Shown here: piece after piece, positions 13,066 through 20,450 of the stretch
How the letters are laid out: the number at the start of each line of letters is the position of its first letter
Numbering within the stretch: the first letter of the stretch is position 1
IMG/VR virus record: IMGVR_UViG_3300049203_000137
Location: 1-41,094 of that record
DNA from: a virus
Reading direction: 5' to 3' (one strand)
Length of the DNA: 41,094 nucleotides
Made by a program: the position numbers and the translations under genes
Notes under the pieces: model-generated
The model's database searches: none
Seen by the model: the letters and a program-made list of their open reading frames with translations, nothing else
What the model was told of the DNA's origin: nothing

Positions 13066-13683
13066 ATGAGTAAAAACATGATTTTGCTTAAGTTAGTTGA
13101 GGGTAGCAGGAAAAATCGGAGAGAGCTCGCAGAAGAGTGGGGCGTAAACCACTCGGATATAAGCAAGTGGATAAACAAAGGGGTGGTGCCTAGGCGCGAG
13201 ACACAGGAGGTGGTAGCGTCCTCATTTGGCAGGGACGTCGCCCACGTTTTCCCATCGACTGTCGGGCTTGAGTCCATTGCGTCCGCGCGCGCGGAAATTG
13301 CTGATCAAATTAAGCGCGCATGGCCATCAGTGAGGCCCTTTGGGTCACTGCTCCCGCTGTCCTGCGAGCAATGCAATCGGTCCTTTGACTCCGACGCCCT
13401 ATCCATGGAACAGCGAGGCGAGCTTGAGGCCTTTTACTGTGGTGAAATTGAAAAGCAGATAGCTGCGCTCAGCGATGCGGTTGCGGAGCGCGACGCCGCG
13501 ATCCTGCGGGCGGAGACTGCGGAGGCGGCGCTGCGCGAGCTCATGGCTCTGCGTCAGCCAACGGTCGCGCGGAGGGACATGGCGAGCGAGGTCCTGAAAG
13601 CTCGGGCAGCTCAGCAACCGCTAGTTCCCATCGCTCAAGGGCTGACGCCGCCTGATCAGCCGAAAGAAAAGAAGAGAGGATGA
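13066..13683 (+). CDS. HTH/coiled-coil protein, lysogeny repressor candidate, 205 aa
   Basis: First gene of the rightward lysogeny block. Residues 8-40 (LVEGSRKNRRELAEEWGVNH followed by SDISKWINKGVVPRR) form an HTH of XRE-like type. Residues 70-100 contain CEQCNRSFDS. Residues 115-165 are a coiled coil (EIEKQIAALSDAVAERDAAI), and the tail is Pro/Lys rich. No LexA/S24 peptidase domain is seen, so RecA-driven self-cleavage is unlikely and induction would depend on the antirepressor. No good ribosome site precedes the ATG, suggesting a leaderless transcript. Only 18 bases separate it from the longest version of the Cro-like gene. Confidence 0.6.
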   Translation: MSKNMILLKLVEGSRKNRRELAEEWGVNHSDISKWINKGVVPRRETQEVVASSFGRDVAHVFPSTVGLESIASARAEIADQIKRAWPSVRPFGSLLPLSCEQCNRSFDSDALSMEQRGELEAFYCGEIEKQIAALSDAVAERDAAILRAETAEAALRELMALRQPTVARRDMASEVLKARAAQQPLVPIAQGLTPPDQPKEKKRG

Positions 13684-13904
13684 GCACGAGCAATTGCTCG
13701 CGCTTGTTCTGGACCTCAACGCAGGCGTGGCATTGTGAGGGCTGGCAGTTGGTCACGACTATTAGAACACGCAATATTAGGAAATATCACGCGTTCTACG
13801 GTGTTTTTCCCGTAGGTAAATACCTTAGCCTGAATAGGCCTCGTCGCCCCAAAATTGCTTTCTTTTGGCTTTATCGGGCACGCTCCCTAAGTAAAACACG
13901 CACC
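13684..13904 (+). other. Intergenic region before the secreted-protein gene
   Basis: Relatively AT-rich compared with the rest of the phage (for example ATTAGAACACGCAATATTAG near 13760-13781), consistent with a separate promoter for the gene at 13905, but I cannot pick -35/-10 boxes with confidence. An in-frame upstream extension of that gene has no signal of selection. Confidence 0.35.
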
Positions 13905-14603
13905 ATGAATCTCAAGGCGTTACTCTGCGTAGTTGTCGCGGTTTCCGTTTCGAAAGCTGCCGTGGTTCGTCCAGAAATCGCAACTACCATCAAGGGCGGC
14001 AATGGAAATGAGCTCCCCATGACCATCATTGCCGTGTGGTCGGATGGGTTCCACATCAAGCAGGGGGGAACCAAGCCGCCGCTCTTCGTGACATGGGATA
14101 AAGTCGACATCGTTTGGCTGGAGGCAGAGCGCCCTGAGATCGCGAAAATCAAGGCGACGGCGAAGCCATTTCCAGTCCTCACGGAGGCTGAAGCCCGCTC
14201 CAAGATAGATGCCGCCCGAAAAACTTTTAGGGCACCAAAAGAAGTCTCCTATGGTGCGCGCACTAGCAATGGCGCATCTACCATAGGAACCGCGCGCAAC
14301 GAACTCGCCCACACTTACGCGAATAAACTAAAAACAATTACGCCCCAAAATATAACCCAAGCACTCAGGCAGATCATATCTGATCGCAATCGCGATCTTG
14401 AAAAACTAGCCGGTGCGAACGGAGCGGATGGAGCTCAGGGAAGGTGGCTGTCCACACAGTTTGGGCCTTGCCTAGCGGCTCTTGAGAAAGCGCAGCGGGA
14501 AATTGACCCCCTAAATGCTGGCACCTTGGATTTAACTCCGCCCGCCTCAACGGCACGCGTGAGCGACCCGTTCGCCCCCCAGCCTGATCCGACTTGGTTT
14601 TAA
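13905..14603 (+). CDS. Secreted/periplasmic protein, lysogenic-conversion candidate, 232 aa
   Basis: The start is ATG 13905, giving a classic signal peptide: MNLKALLCVVVAVSVSKAAV, with a probable cleavage near residue 19. The mature N-terminal domain (about 25-80) is strand rich (LPMTIIAVWSDGFHIKQGG, PPLFVTWDKVDIVWLE), resembling small beta domains of verrucomicrobial/planctomycete secreted proteins. A helical part follows (ITQALRQIISDRNRDLEKLA). The tail is proline rich. Located among repressor-type genes on the lysogeny strand, it is likely expressed from the prophage and may alter the host surface. No enzyme motif is recognised. Confidence 0.6.
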   Translation: MNLKALLCVVVAVSVSKAAVVRPEIATTIKGGNGNELPMTIIAVWSDGFHIKQGGTKPPLFVTWDKVDIVWLEAERPEIAKIKATAKPFPVLTEAEARSKIDAARKTFRAPKEVSYGARTSNGASTIGTARNELAHTYANKLKTITPQNITQALRQIISDRNRDLEKLAGANGADGAQGRWLSTQFGPCLAALEKAQREIDPLNAGTLDLTPPASTARVSDPFAPQPDPTWF

Positions 14604-14690
14604 TCACAGTCACCGCCTATAGCGGGTCGTTTCGCTGGCGCACTAGCCGGGAGATCGAGCGGAAGCCGGCGCGGAGGAATTAGGCGGAGT

Positions 14691-14737
14691 GCGAAATAAC
14701 TTCGCGTTTAGTGTTGACCGAAGCGAAATAACTTCGC
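14691..14737 (+). promoter_or_regulatory. Twin inverted-repeat operators
   Basis: GCGAAATAACTTCGC occurs at 14691-14705 and again at 14723-14737. Each is an inverted repeat (GCGAA-5-TTCGC), and the copies are 32 bp apart, three helical turns. A TTGACC (14714-14719) between them could be a -35 box. The second copy abuts an alternative ATG at 14738. A dimeric HTH regulator binding cooperatively, perhaps the HTH protein at 15082, is the likely ligand. Confidence 0.65.
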
Positions 14738-14785
14738 ATGGTGCGTGAGTCGAAGGGCAATCCCGCCCGAGAAAACCGAAACAAA

Positions 14786-15085
14786 ATGACCGCCGCCGAA
14801 ATCATCCCGCACAGCACCGACCACACCGCCGCCGACTACATCACCGTCGGCAAGCTCCACGCCGACACCGTCTGCGTCCGCTTTAACCGCGAAGCCAAGG
14901 GCCGCTACCGCGTCGAGATCAGCATCCTCGACCGTGACTATACCCACGCCGACGACGTCGCGGAGGCGCTAAAGTCCGCCGGCATGCTCTCGGCGCGGGT
15001 GCATCGCGGAGGCGACATCTCGGTTGTCGCGCCTATCGGCTTTCGCGCTCCCTCAGGCTTCGCTCGCGTCGATTCCCTCCGATGA
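14786..15085 (+). CDS. Small phage protein of the lysogeny operon, 99 aa
   Basis: The start is set at ATG 14786 (MTAAEIIPHSTDHTAADYI); an ATG at 14738 would add 16 uninformative residues and overlap the operator. The core is alpha/beta: DTVCVRFNREAKGRYRVEIS, then DRDYTHADDVAEALKSAGM, then SARVHRGGDISVVAP. It overlaps the HTH gene downstream (ATGA). It could be a co-repressor or toxin-antitoxin-like partner of the HTH protein, but nothing specific is recognised. Confidence 0.55.
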   Translation: MTAAEIIPHSTDHTAADYITVGKLHADTVCVRFNREAKGRYRVEISILDRDYTHADDVAEALKSAGMLSARVHRGGDISVVAPIGFRAPSGFARVDSLR

Positions 15086-15327
15086 AAAAGCAGATCCGCG
15101 AAGTGCCTGCCCCGAGCACCATGACCCGCGAGAGCTTTGCCGACCAGCTACGACCCCACGTCGAGCGGATCGGCACTGCCGAGTCTGCTCGCATCTGCGG
15201 GGTGACGCCGCGCGCGATTCAACTTTGGCTCGCGAATCCGGAGAACCCGCCAAACGCCGCGACGCAGGCCGGGGCGCTCCTGTTACTCAAGAAAGCAAAG
15301 ACGCCGGCCGGACGCGGCTCGGGGTGA
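15082..15327 (+). CDS. HTH regulator, 81 aa
   Basis: ATG 15082 overlaps the stop of the previous gene. Residues 28-55 (ERIGTAESARICGVTPRAIQ followed by LWLANPENPP) form a clear helix-turn-helix, followed by a helix (ATQAGALLLLKKA). Such small single-domain HTH proteins often autoregulate their operon; the twin operators at 14691-14737 are the obvious candidate target. Confidence 0.6.
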   Translation: MKKQIREVPAPSTMTRESFADQLRPHVERIGTAESARICGVTPRAIQLWLANPENPPNAATQAGALLLLKKAKTPAGRGSG

Positions 15328-15555
15328 TTTTATTTTACCCTCCTCCCTTGGGTCCTTTTCCCCTCTGCTCCCCCGTTATTCGCTGCCGTCGACCTCGTCT
15401 GATTCGGGTCAATCTGAAGCAGTCGGGTTAGTCGTCGCTCCACACTTCACCCCTGCTCGGGATGGAGTGTGAGTTGATTCGGGTCTGAATCAGTTCGGAA
15501 GCCTGCGCCCCTTGTCCCGGTCGGCCGTGCTGGTTCCGCTCTAGCGCCCACGTTC

Positions 15556-15577
15556 CGAAACGGGAATTCCCGTTTCG
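15556..15577. promoter_or_regulatory. Perfect 22-bp palindrome
   Basis: Half-site CGAAACGGGAA and its exact reverse complement with no spacer. Perfect palindromes of this length in a phage control region usually mark a dimeric regulator site; no poly-T follows, so it is not a terminator. Confidence 0.5.
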
Positions 15578-15732
15578 ATCCGACCGGCATTCACCGCGCC
15601 CCACAAGCAGGCACCGCAACATTAAAAGCCGGGAGGGTGTCTTCCAGCTTGCCAGTCTCTCCATCCGTCACGCCGAGGCGCTCAGGGCTGGGTTTGTTTT
15701 TCCGCACCGGGCGGCATCGGGCAAAAACAGAA

Positions 15733-15766
15733 AGCCCGCCAAGTGGGTGACGGGACTTGGCGGGCT
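15733..15766 (-). terminator. Rho-independent terminator after the integrase
   Basis: On the minus strand AGCCCGCCAAG pairs with CTTGGCGGGCT over a 12-base loop, and is followed by TTTCTGTTTTTG. It lies about 120 bases after the integrase stop and fits termination of that transcript. Confidence 0.65.
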
Positions 15767-15773
15767 CAAAGGT

Positions 15774-15814
15774 GAGCGGGCTAGCTGCAAGTTTCCTTGC
15801 AGTGTCACCCGCTC
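15774..15814. repeat. Long two-stem hairpin
   Basis: Outer stem GAGCGGG/CCCGCTC and inner stem CTGCAAG/CTTGCAG with a TTTC loop, separated by small internal loops. Immediately beside the terminator; it may extend it or be a protein site. Confidence 0.45.
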
Positions 15815-15887
15815 GGATGACTACGCACCGAGTCTTTTGGCGTGAGGCTTGGCAAGCCTTGTGTAGTGGATACGTGATACAGCGCAG

Positions 15888-17129
15888 TCAAACCGACGGC
15901 ACCTTGGCCAGCTCTGCCGCGGCTTGGTCAAGCTCCGTGTGGGTATAGCCCCGATTGACCGCCTCGTCCTCGTGCCCGATTAGCCGCATCCGCCAGTCCT
16001 CGCCGACGCCGGCCGCAGCAAGCCACGATGAGAGCGAGTGGCGAAGGGAGTGCAGCGAGTATTCGGCGAGTCGCCGGCCGAGCCCTCGCCCCTCTCCGCT
16101 GGCGAACTCCTGCACGATCCCGGCACGGGGCAGGATGCCGCGGCGGAACTCGTTCGAGACGTGCCGGCGCTGCATCGCCGCAATGTGCGGCATAACCTTT
16201 CCGCGTCGCTCTGGCTCGGGAGTCCGTGCGAGATGCGCAGCAAGCGAGGCATGGAGGGGAATCCAGTGCTCATCCCCGTTCTTCGCGCGCTCGAGCATGA
16301 TCCGGCGCCGCGTCAAATCTACCTGCGCCCATGAGAGCTGCGCCGCCTCCTGCTGCCGCGCGCCGGTGTATCCGCACACCATGACCAACGTTTGCCAGTC
16401 GGGCGGTAGCGTGAAGTTTTTGCCACGCCCTCCGGCCCCCGGTCGCACGTAGTCCGGCGCCGTCACCCTCACCAATTCACGGAATTGCTCAAACGTGAAC
16501 GCACGTCGCTTCTGCGCGGTCCGCTTCTCGCCCTTCACGTTGATCCCGCGGGCGGGGTTGACCGGCACCAAGCCGGTCGTGTGCGCCTCGGCGAACGCCT
16601 GGGCTAGGACCATGAGTGATTTGTTCACCGTGCGCGCGGATTTCCCGGCCGCTGTCTGCGCGTCGCGAAACTCGACCACTCGCGCACCGGTTATTTCGCC
16701 GAGCTGCCCACGGGCCCGCGGCCCAAGGAACGACAGGAACTCGTCGACAATCCCGGCGTATCGCGCGAAAGACGCGGGCTTCAGTGATCGCTCGCGCCCG
16801 CCGAGCCAGCGCCGAAGATAGTCGTCAGCCTGAACCGTCGCGCCCGTCGAAACGCCCACGATGGCCTCGACCTCGGCAAGGAACCGGCGCGCCGAATTTT
16901 CACCCCATCGCTTCTCCGCCGCCGCAATGGCCGCGCGCTCGTAGCTGATAGCGAGTTGCAGCGCCTTGGTCTTGTCATCCGTGCCGGTGGATCTCTGGAC
17001 GCGCCGAAACACGGGCTTTCCCTTGTCGTCGATGCCGCCCGTCGGCATCTTGTAGCACGCGAACCAGTGAGAAGTGCCTGCGCGAGATCGAACAGAAGCC
17101 ATGACAACAGGACTGACCACCGGTGCCAT
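15888..17129 (-). CDS. int: Tyrosine-recombinase phage integrase, 413 aa
   Basis: Catalyses site-specific integration and, with an excisionase, excision. Visible architecture: an N-terminal arm-binding region (residues 10-50, GTSHWFACYKMPTGGIDDKG), a SAM-like core-binding domain (95-190, with FARYAGIVDEFLSFLG), and a catalytic domain with R258 (GYTGARQQEAAQLSW), K283 (AKNGDEHWIP), H360 and R363 (LHSLRHSLSSWLA), H386 (LIGHEDEA) and nucleophile Y395 (GYTH). All expected residues are present. ATG 17129 has a GGCGGGG ribosome site; ATG 17102 is the alternative. It lacks the extra helix typical of integron integrases, so it is not expected to move the attC cassettes. Confidence 0.9.
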   Translation of the reverse strand: MAPVVSPVVMASVRSRAGTSHWFACYKMPTGGIDDKGKPVFRRVQRSTGTDDKTKALQLAISYERAAIAAAEKRWGENSARRFLAEVEAIVGVSTGATVQADDYLRRWLGGRERSLKPASFARYAGIVDEFLSFLGPRARGQLGEITGARVVEFRDAQTAAGKSARTVNKSLMVLAQAFAEAHTTGLVPVNPARGINVKGEKRTAQKRRAFTFEQFRELVRVTAPDYVRPGAGGRGKNFTLPPDWQTLVMVCGYTGARQQEAAQLSWAQVDLTRRRIMLERAKNGDEHWIPLHASLAAHLARTPEPERRGKVMPHIAAMQRRHVSNEFRRGILPRAGIVQEFASGEGRGLGRRLAEYSLHSLRHSLSSWLAAAGVGEDWRMRLIGHEDEAVNRGYTHTELDQAAAELAKVPSV

Positions 17130-17286
17130 AATTGCAATCCCCGCCTTCTAGGCGTTGCCTGCGTAAGCCATAGAATTTCAAGCACTTGCGGACTCCCTAC
17201 AGCTGCACCATTCTCCCCACAACCCGCTAGCCTCCAGAGGTTAGCGGGTTTTTAGTGGCCGCGACTGACAACAGAACCGACAACAG
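17103..17286. other. Putative attP region with arm-type repeats
   Basis: GACAACAG occurs at 17103-17110, 17267-17274 and 17279-17286 (the last two 12 bp apart), flanking a stretch without genes: the layout of integrase arm sites around a core. In the middle, 17187-17210 reads like the 3' end of a tRNA or tmRNA (GACTCCCTACAGCTGCACCA), directly followed by a terminator, as at tRNA/tmRNA attachment sites. The crossover itself cannot be located without a host attB. Confidence 0.45.
17221..17253 (+). terminator. Terminator downstream of the putative att core
   Basis: AACCCGCTA pairs with TAGCGGGTT, with a further small inner stem, followed by TTTTT on the plus strand. No plus-strand gene precedes it in the window, which suggests that it was carried over from the 3' flank of the host attachment gene (tRNA or tmRNA). 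Confidence 0.6.
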
Positions 17287-17296
17287 GTTCACGCCT

Positions 17297-17653
17297 TCAA
17301 AGCACCACCCCGGGATCAGCATCGGGGCGGAAGGGCACGGCGGCGTTTAGGTTGGCCTGTCGCTGGTTGCATCCGCAGCGGGCGGGATCGAGGCCGAGCG
17401 CGTGGCCGATGGGCGCGGCGACCATCGCAACGGCGTCGCCAAGCCCTCCCGTCGGCGCGACAGCCGGGGCAGTGTCGCCGCCTCGCGCTGGAGTGTCGGC
17501 CGTCGCGCCGGGAGGGCATTCCCATCTTCCCCATTTCCCGAGATGGCATGCTCGGCAGGGGTCGGCGTGTGCGGCAGCGTCGCGCTGGATCTCACACGGA
17601 GTTTTGCAGCCGCCGCAGATGAGCCCGCGAGAGACTATGATTCGCTTGTTCAT
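17297..17653 (-). CDS. Cys-rich protein at end of tail operon, 118 aa
   Basis: ATG 17653-17651 (MNKRIIVSRGLICGGCKTPC) overlaps the upstream stop. Residues 13-45 hold CGGCKTPC and CRACHLGKW, two CxxC-type pairs, with WECPPG following; CGCNQRQ lies near the C-terminus. Probably a zinc-binding or disulfide-rich structural or assembly protein. It follows another Cys-rich tail-tip protein, and both end the late operon, so the two may interact. Confidence 0.55.
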   Translation of the reverse strand: MNKRIIVSRGLICGGCKTPCEIQRDAAAHADPCRACHLGKWGRWECPPGATADTPARGGDTAPAVAPTGGLGDAVAMVAAPIGHALGLDPARCGCNQRQANLNAAVPFRPDADPGVVL

Positions 17654-19080
17654 TCGGGGCAGGCCGTGCAGTCGCAGACCGCGCGGACGTTGACGATTTT
17701 AGTCTCTCCGTCCTCCGACGGAACGGGAATTGAACCCTCGTTTACGATGAACGGATAGGTCTCCGTGTCCTCGGGGTCGAAGCCTTCGGGGAGCGTCCCA
17801 TCCCATGTAGCACATCCCGATGTCTCGCCCGCAAGATGGAGGAGAATGTCAGCCTCGACGGCACCAGACACCTTGGAGGTGATTTCGACCTCCGCGTCAG
17901 TGTAGCCAGAACCGCCGGCGCCAATTAGAGCCGTAGCAATGCCGCCGTCTGGCGACATGGTAAACGAGATTGTCGCGCCCGTCCCGTCTCCACTGATTGT
18001 GCCCGTCGGCAGGTAGTCGCCCGCGGTTCCGCCTGCTATCGCGGAAACTTGGCTGCCTGCTAGCGCAGCCAGCCAGCCGACCGAGTTGATTCCGCCGCCT
18101 GTTGCGGATTGCACGGTAACAGTCGGCGCCGAGGTGTAACCTGAGCCTGGGTTAAGTATCCGAATGCTGGACACGCCGCCGGCCGATGACATGACCGCCA
18201 CGGCAAGCGCCTGAATCCCTCCGTCCGGAGGGGCGGAGAGCGTGACGGTAGGGCGATAGACGCCGCGATAAAATACGCCAGCGCTTGAGGCCGCTAACCC
18301 TCCAGCCTCCGGGATTGCGCGGACATTCCACCCAAGGCGATAGCAGCCACGCGGCGGCCGCGCATTAAAGCGAATACGGAACTGGGTTTCAGTGATGCTG
18401 TAGCTGTTGCCGTCGGTGCTATGGTCGGCAGAGCTGTAGGCGACGCCCTCGCCCCACCCCGACCAGTCGCCAATTTCGGCGACTACGGCCTCCTCCAACT
18501 CATCGTCGGTGTATTCGTCGTCGTAGGTGGTCGCCTCAGTATAGGCCGCCCACTCCGGAAAGTCGCAGTCGAAATATAATGTGGAGGTTGAATACGCTGA
18601 CACGGGGCCGCAAGCCGCGGTGCGCCAGAAATCGACCGAACTAACGCGCGAGCAGCTCGGTCCATCGCAATCACCTCCCGTCACTGTCGGATAGTTCGCA
18701 TCGACGCGCTCCTCGCATTTTACCCACGGCGATCCCGTGTCCTCGCGAACGTATTTTTCGGTCGTATCAGTTGACGAATACGAGCCGGTCCAAGTGCAAG
18801 AGGGCGTGCATCCAGAGTAAGTCTCTGTCTTTGTCCGGCTGCCCTCGGCGTGCCTGATGTATCGGAACGCGTCAAGGCCCGTGTTCGTCAGTCGCTCGTC
18901 TGTATCCTGGTCAAAGCTGTAGGTGCGCGTCGTGACCTTCTGGCGGTAATAGCTTCCTCCCGCCTCAAAAGTGCAGGAAGTGACGCCGTCGTTCTTTGAT
19001 CCCGACGCGCTGCGCGAACGATACTCAATCACCGGCGCCGGGCACGCGCAGCAGGAGGGGCACTGGGAGATGACGCCCAT
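17650..19080 (-). CDS. Cys-rich tail-tip / host-recognition candidate, 476 aa
   Basis: ATG 19080-19078 (MGVISQCPSCCACPAPVIEY). Residues 1-170 are unusually rich in Cys, Tyr, Ser and Thr (SGCTPSCTWTGSYSSTDTT, GDCDGPSCSRVSS). Residues 250-420 contain repeats of a beta unit, RILNPGSGYTSAPTVTVQ and LIGAGGSGYTDAEVEITS, a motif common in phage fibres and carbohydrate-associated proteins. The C-terminus is CDCTACPE. The position after tape measure and tail proteins, plus size and repeats, suggests a tail-tip or receptor-binding protein. Not a recognised family. Confidence 0.55.
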   Translation of the reverse strand: MGVISQCPSCCACPAPVIEYRSRSASGSKNDGVTSCTFEAGGSYYRQKVTTRTYSFDQDTDERLTNTGLDAFRYIRHAEGSRTKTETYSGCTPSCTWTGSYSSTDTTEKYVREDTGSPWVKCEERVDANYPTVTGGDCDGPSCSRVSSVDFWRTAACGPVSAYSTSTLYFDCDFPEWAAYTEATTYDDEYTDDELEEAVVAEIGDWSGWGEGVAYSSADHSTDGNSYSITETQFRIRFNARPPRGCYRLGWNVRAIPEAGGLAASSAGVFYRGVYRPTVTLSAPPDGGIQALAVAVMSSAGGVSSIRILNPGSGYTSAPTVTVQSATGGGINSVGWLAALAGSQVSAIAGGTAGDYLPTGTISGDGTGATISFTMSPDGGIATALIGAGGSGYTDAEVEITSKVSGAVEADILLHLAGETSGCATWDGTLPEGFDPEDTETYPFIVNEGSIPVPSEDGETKIVNVRAVCDCTACPE

Positions 19081-19083
19081 GGC

Positions 19084-19635
19084 TCAGTCCCAGATGGCGG
19101 TGCCTGAGCAAATGAACAGCGAGCGCGACTCGCGCACCGGCCGCCCGGTCACGGTGACGGTGCTGCCGCTGAGGGTCACGTCCGCCAAGGTGAGGTGCTT
19201 CAGGGTGCTCGTATCGGCCGGCGTGCTTGCGGCATTCTTCGTGTCGATGGCGGTCGCAGTGCCCGCGGCGTCCACGGTCGCCTCAAGGTAGATCGTGCCG
19301 GCTGTGGTGATTGTGAGCGAGGGCCGCGGAACCGTCGCCATCGTCGAGCCACCGCCGACCGTCGGACTGATGTTTGCCCCGGCATTGGTGATGATACCGG
19401 GCTCGAAGGAGACCGTTGCGGCTCCTGCTGCTGGGATCGGCTCAAATGGGTCGGCTGCGCGCGCCTCTCCGAGATAACGACCACGTGAGGCGGGAGCTAG
19501 CGTAGTGCCATTCGGAGTTTGCGAGACACGGATGAATGCGGAAGGTCGAATGGTGATCGACCTCACGTAATTTCGCATATCCCGACAGAACGTCGGCACG
19601 TCGTGGAGCCCCTTGGGTTGGTCGGGAAACTTCAT
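19084..19635 (-). CDS. Tail-region structural protein, 183 aa
   Basis: ATG 19635-19633 (MKFPDQPKGLHDVPTFCRDM) overlaps the upstream stop. The second half is Thr/Ala/Gly-rich beta structure (TTAGTIYLEATVDAAGTATA; TLADVTLSGSTVTVTGRP), typical of virion surface proteins. Located between two other tail-end proteins; likely a minor tail or baseplate component. Confidence 0.5.
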   Translation of the reverse strand: MKFPDQPKGLHDVPTFCRDMRNYVRSITIRPSAFIRVSQTPNGTTLAPASRGRYLGEARAADPFEPIPAAGAATVSFEPGIITNAGANISPTVGGGSTMATVPRPSLTITTAGTIYLEATVDAAGTATAIDTKNAASTPADTSTLKHLTLADVTLSGSTVTVTGRPVRESRSLFICSGTAIWD

Positions 19636-20441
19636 GTCGCTCCAAAATAAAGGGCGCTATTGTCGACTAATACCTTCTTGGCTCCGGTCCATTCCTCAGT
19701 GCGGACCCAGCGGGTTTGCCCGCCAGCGCGAAGCGCTCGATCAGCCGTCTTCAACCATTCCCATCCAACCGGAAGATTCGGAAATCCTGTTGGAGTTTCC
19801 ATGGAGCCAGCCTCGGAGTCACCCGGAGGGCCGCCGGTGAAGGTCGTGGATTTCCTGGCGACAGGCGCATAGTCGTCGTAGTTCTCGACTCCAATTGAAA
19901 GGTATTGAGCGAATTTTTTAGCGCTTGGATCTGTGAGAACGATAAGCGTCCCGGTTGGGTTCCCGTATTTATCCCTCTGCCAGAATTTATAGAGGGCCTT
20001 TTGCTCTGTATCAGGCTCGTCCTGCCACGCGCGAATTTCAGCCAATGACTGGTCGTCAAGCTCGTAGGTTCCGCCCCCGCCGTTCCTAAACTCCGGATGT
20101 TCGAAAAGTGAGCGGCTTATGTTTACCCACTCGATTTCATAGGTAGTTTCCCGCTCTGTTCCGATGGTCTCGGAGTCGCCGCCGTAATTGAGCTCACAGA
20201 TGATCGTGACGATGCCGTATTCCGGATCTGTGCCCGCGAGCGGCTCGTATTCAGAAACCGTTACGGCGCCGGGGTAGTCGCCCCACGCTTGGCCAGCGAC
20301 GGGCCGGTCTCCGGCTTCAGCAACCGTATCCTTCAGCACCGAGGCGAGTCCGACGTATTGAATCTCTACGCGCTCGCCTCCGTCCGTGCTGGATGGCCGA
20401 GGGAATCCCGGCCGGATGTAATCTGCAAATGGGTCTGGCAT
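19632..20441 (-). CDS. Tail structural protein, 269 aa
   Basis: ATG 20441-20439 (MPDPFADYIRPGFPRPSSTD). Acidic, with strand-rich segments ERVEIQYVGLASVLKDT, YGIVTIICELNYGG and ETTYEIEWVNISRSLFEHPE, and a Gly-rich turn FRNGGGGTYEL. The tail-tip distal-protein position (after tape measure) fits a Dit- or hub-like role, but no signature is clear. Read only as a virion component. Confidence 0.5.
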   Translation of the reverse strand: MPDPFADYIRPGFPRPSSTDGGERVEIQYVGLASVLKDTVAEAGDRPVAGQAWGDYPGAVTVSEYEPLAGTDPEYGIVTIICELNYGGDSETIGTERETTYEIEWVNISRSLFEHPEFRNGGGGTYELDDQSLAEIRAWQDEPDTEQKALYKFWQRDKYGNPTGTLIVLTDPSAKKFAQYLSIGVENYDDYAPVARKSTTFTGGPPGDSEAGSMETPTGFPNLPVGWEWLKTADRALRAGGQTRWVRTEEWTGAKKVLVDNSALYFGAT

Positions 20442-20450
20442 GGTGGGTCT

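Larger units (their letters stand above)
15328..15887. other. 560-bp noncoding region between lysogeny operon and integrase
   Basis: No convincing gene. Contents: a pyrimidine-rich stretch just after the HTH gene; an 11-bp direct repeat TGATTCGGGTC at 15400-15410 and 15475-15485, the second within GATTC-6-GAATC; a perfect 22-bp palindrome at 15556-15577; the integrase terminator at 15733-15766; and another long hairpin at 15774-15814. A 78-codon minus-strand frame at 15428-15664 crosses the palindrome and has no protein-like character. Confidence 0.5.

Noticed and set aside
15428-15664. 78-codon minus-strand frame in the integrase-lysogeny gap
   Set aside because: Spans the perfect palindrome and has no ribosome site or domain.
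15888-17129. Integrase as an integron integrase that moved the cassettes
   Set aside because: It has the normal phage tyrosine recombinase layout; no IntI-specific insertion between the catalytic motifs was seen, and no attI lies beside it.
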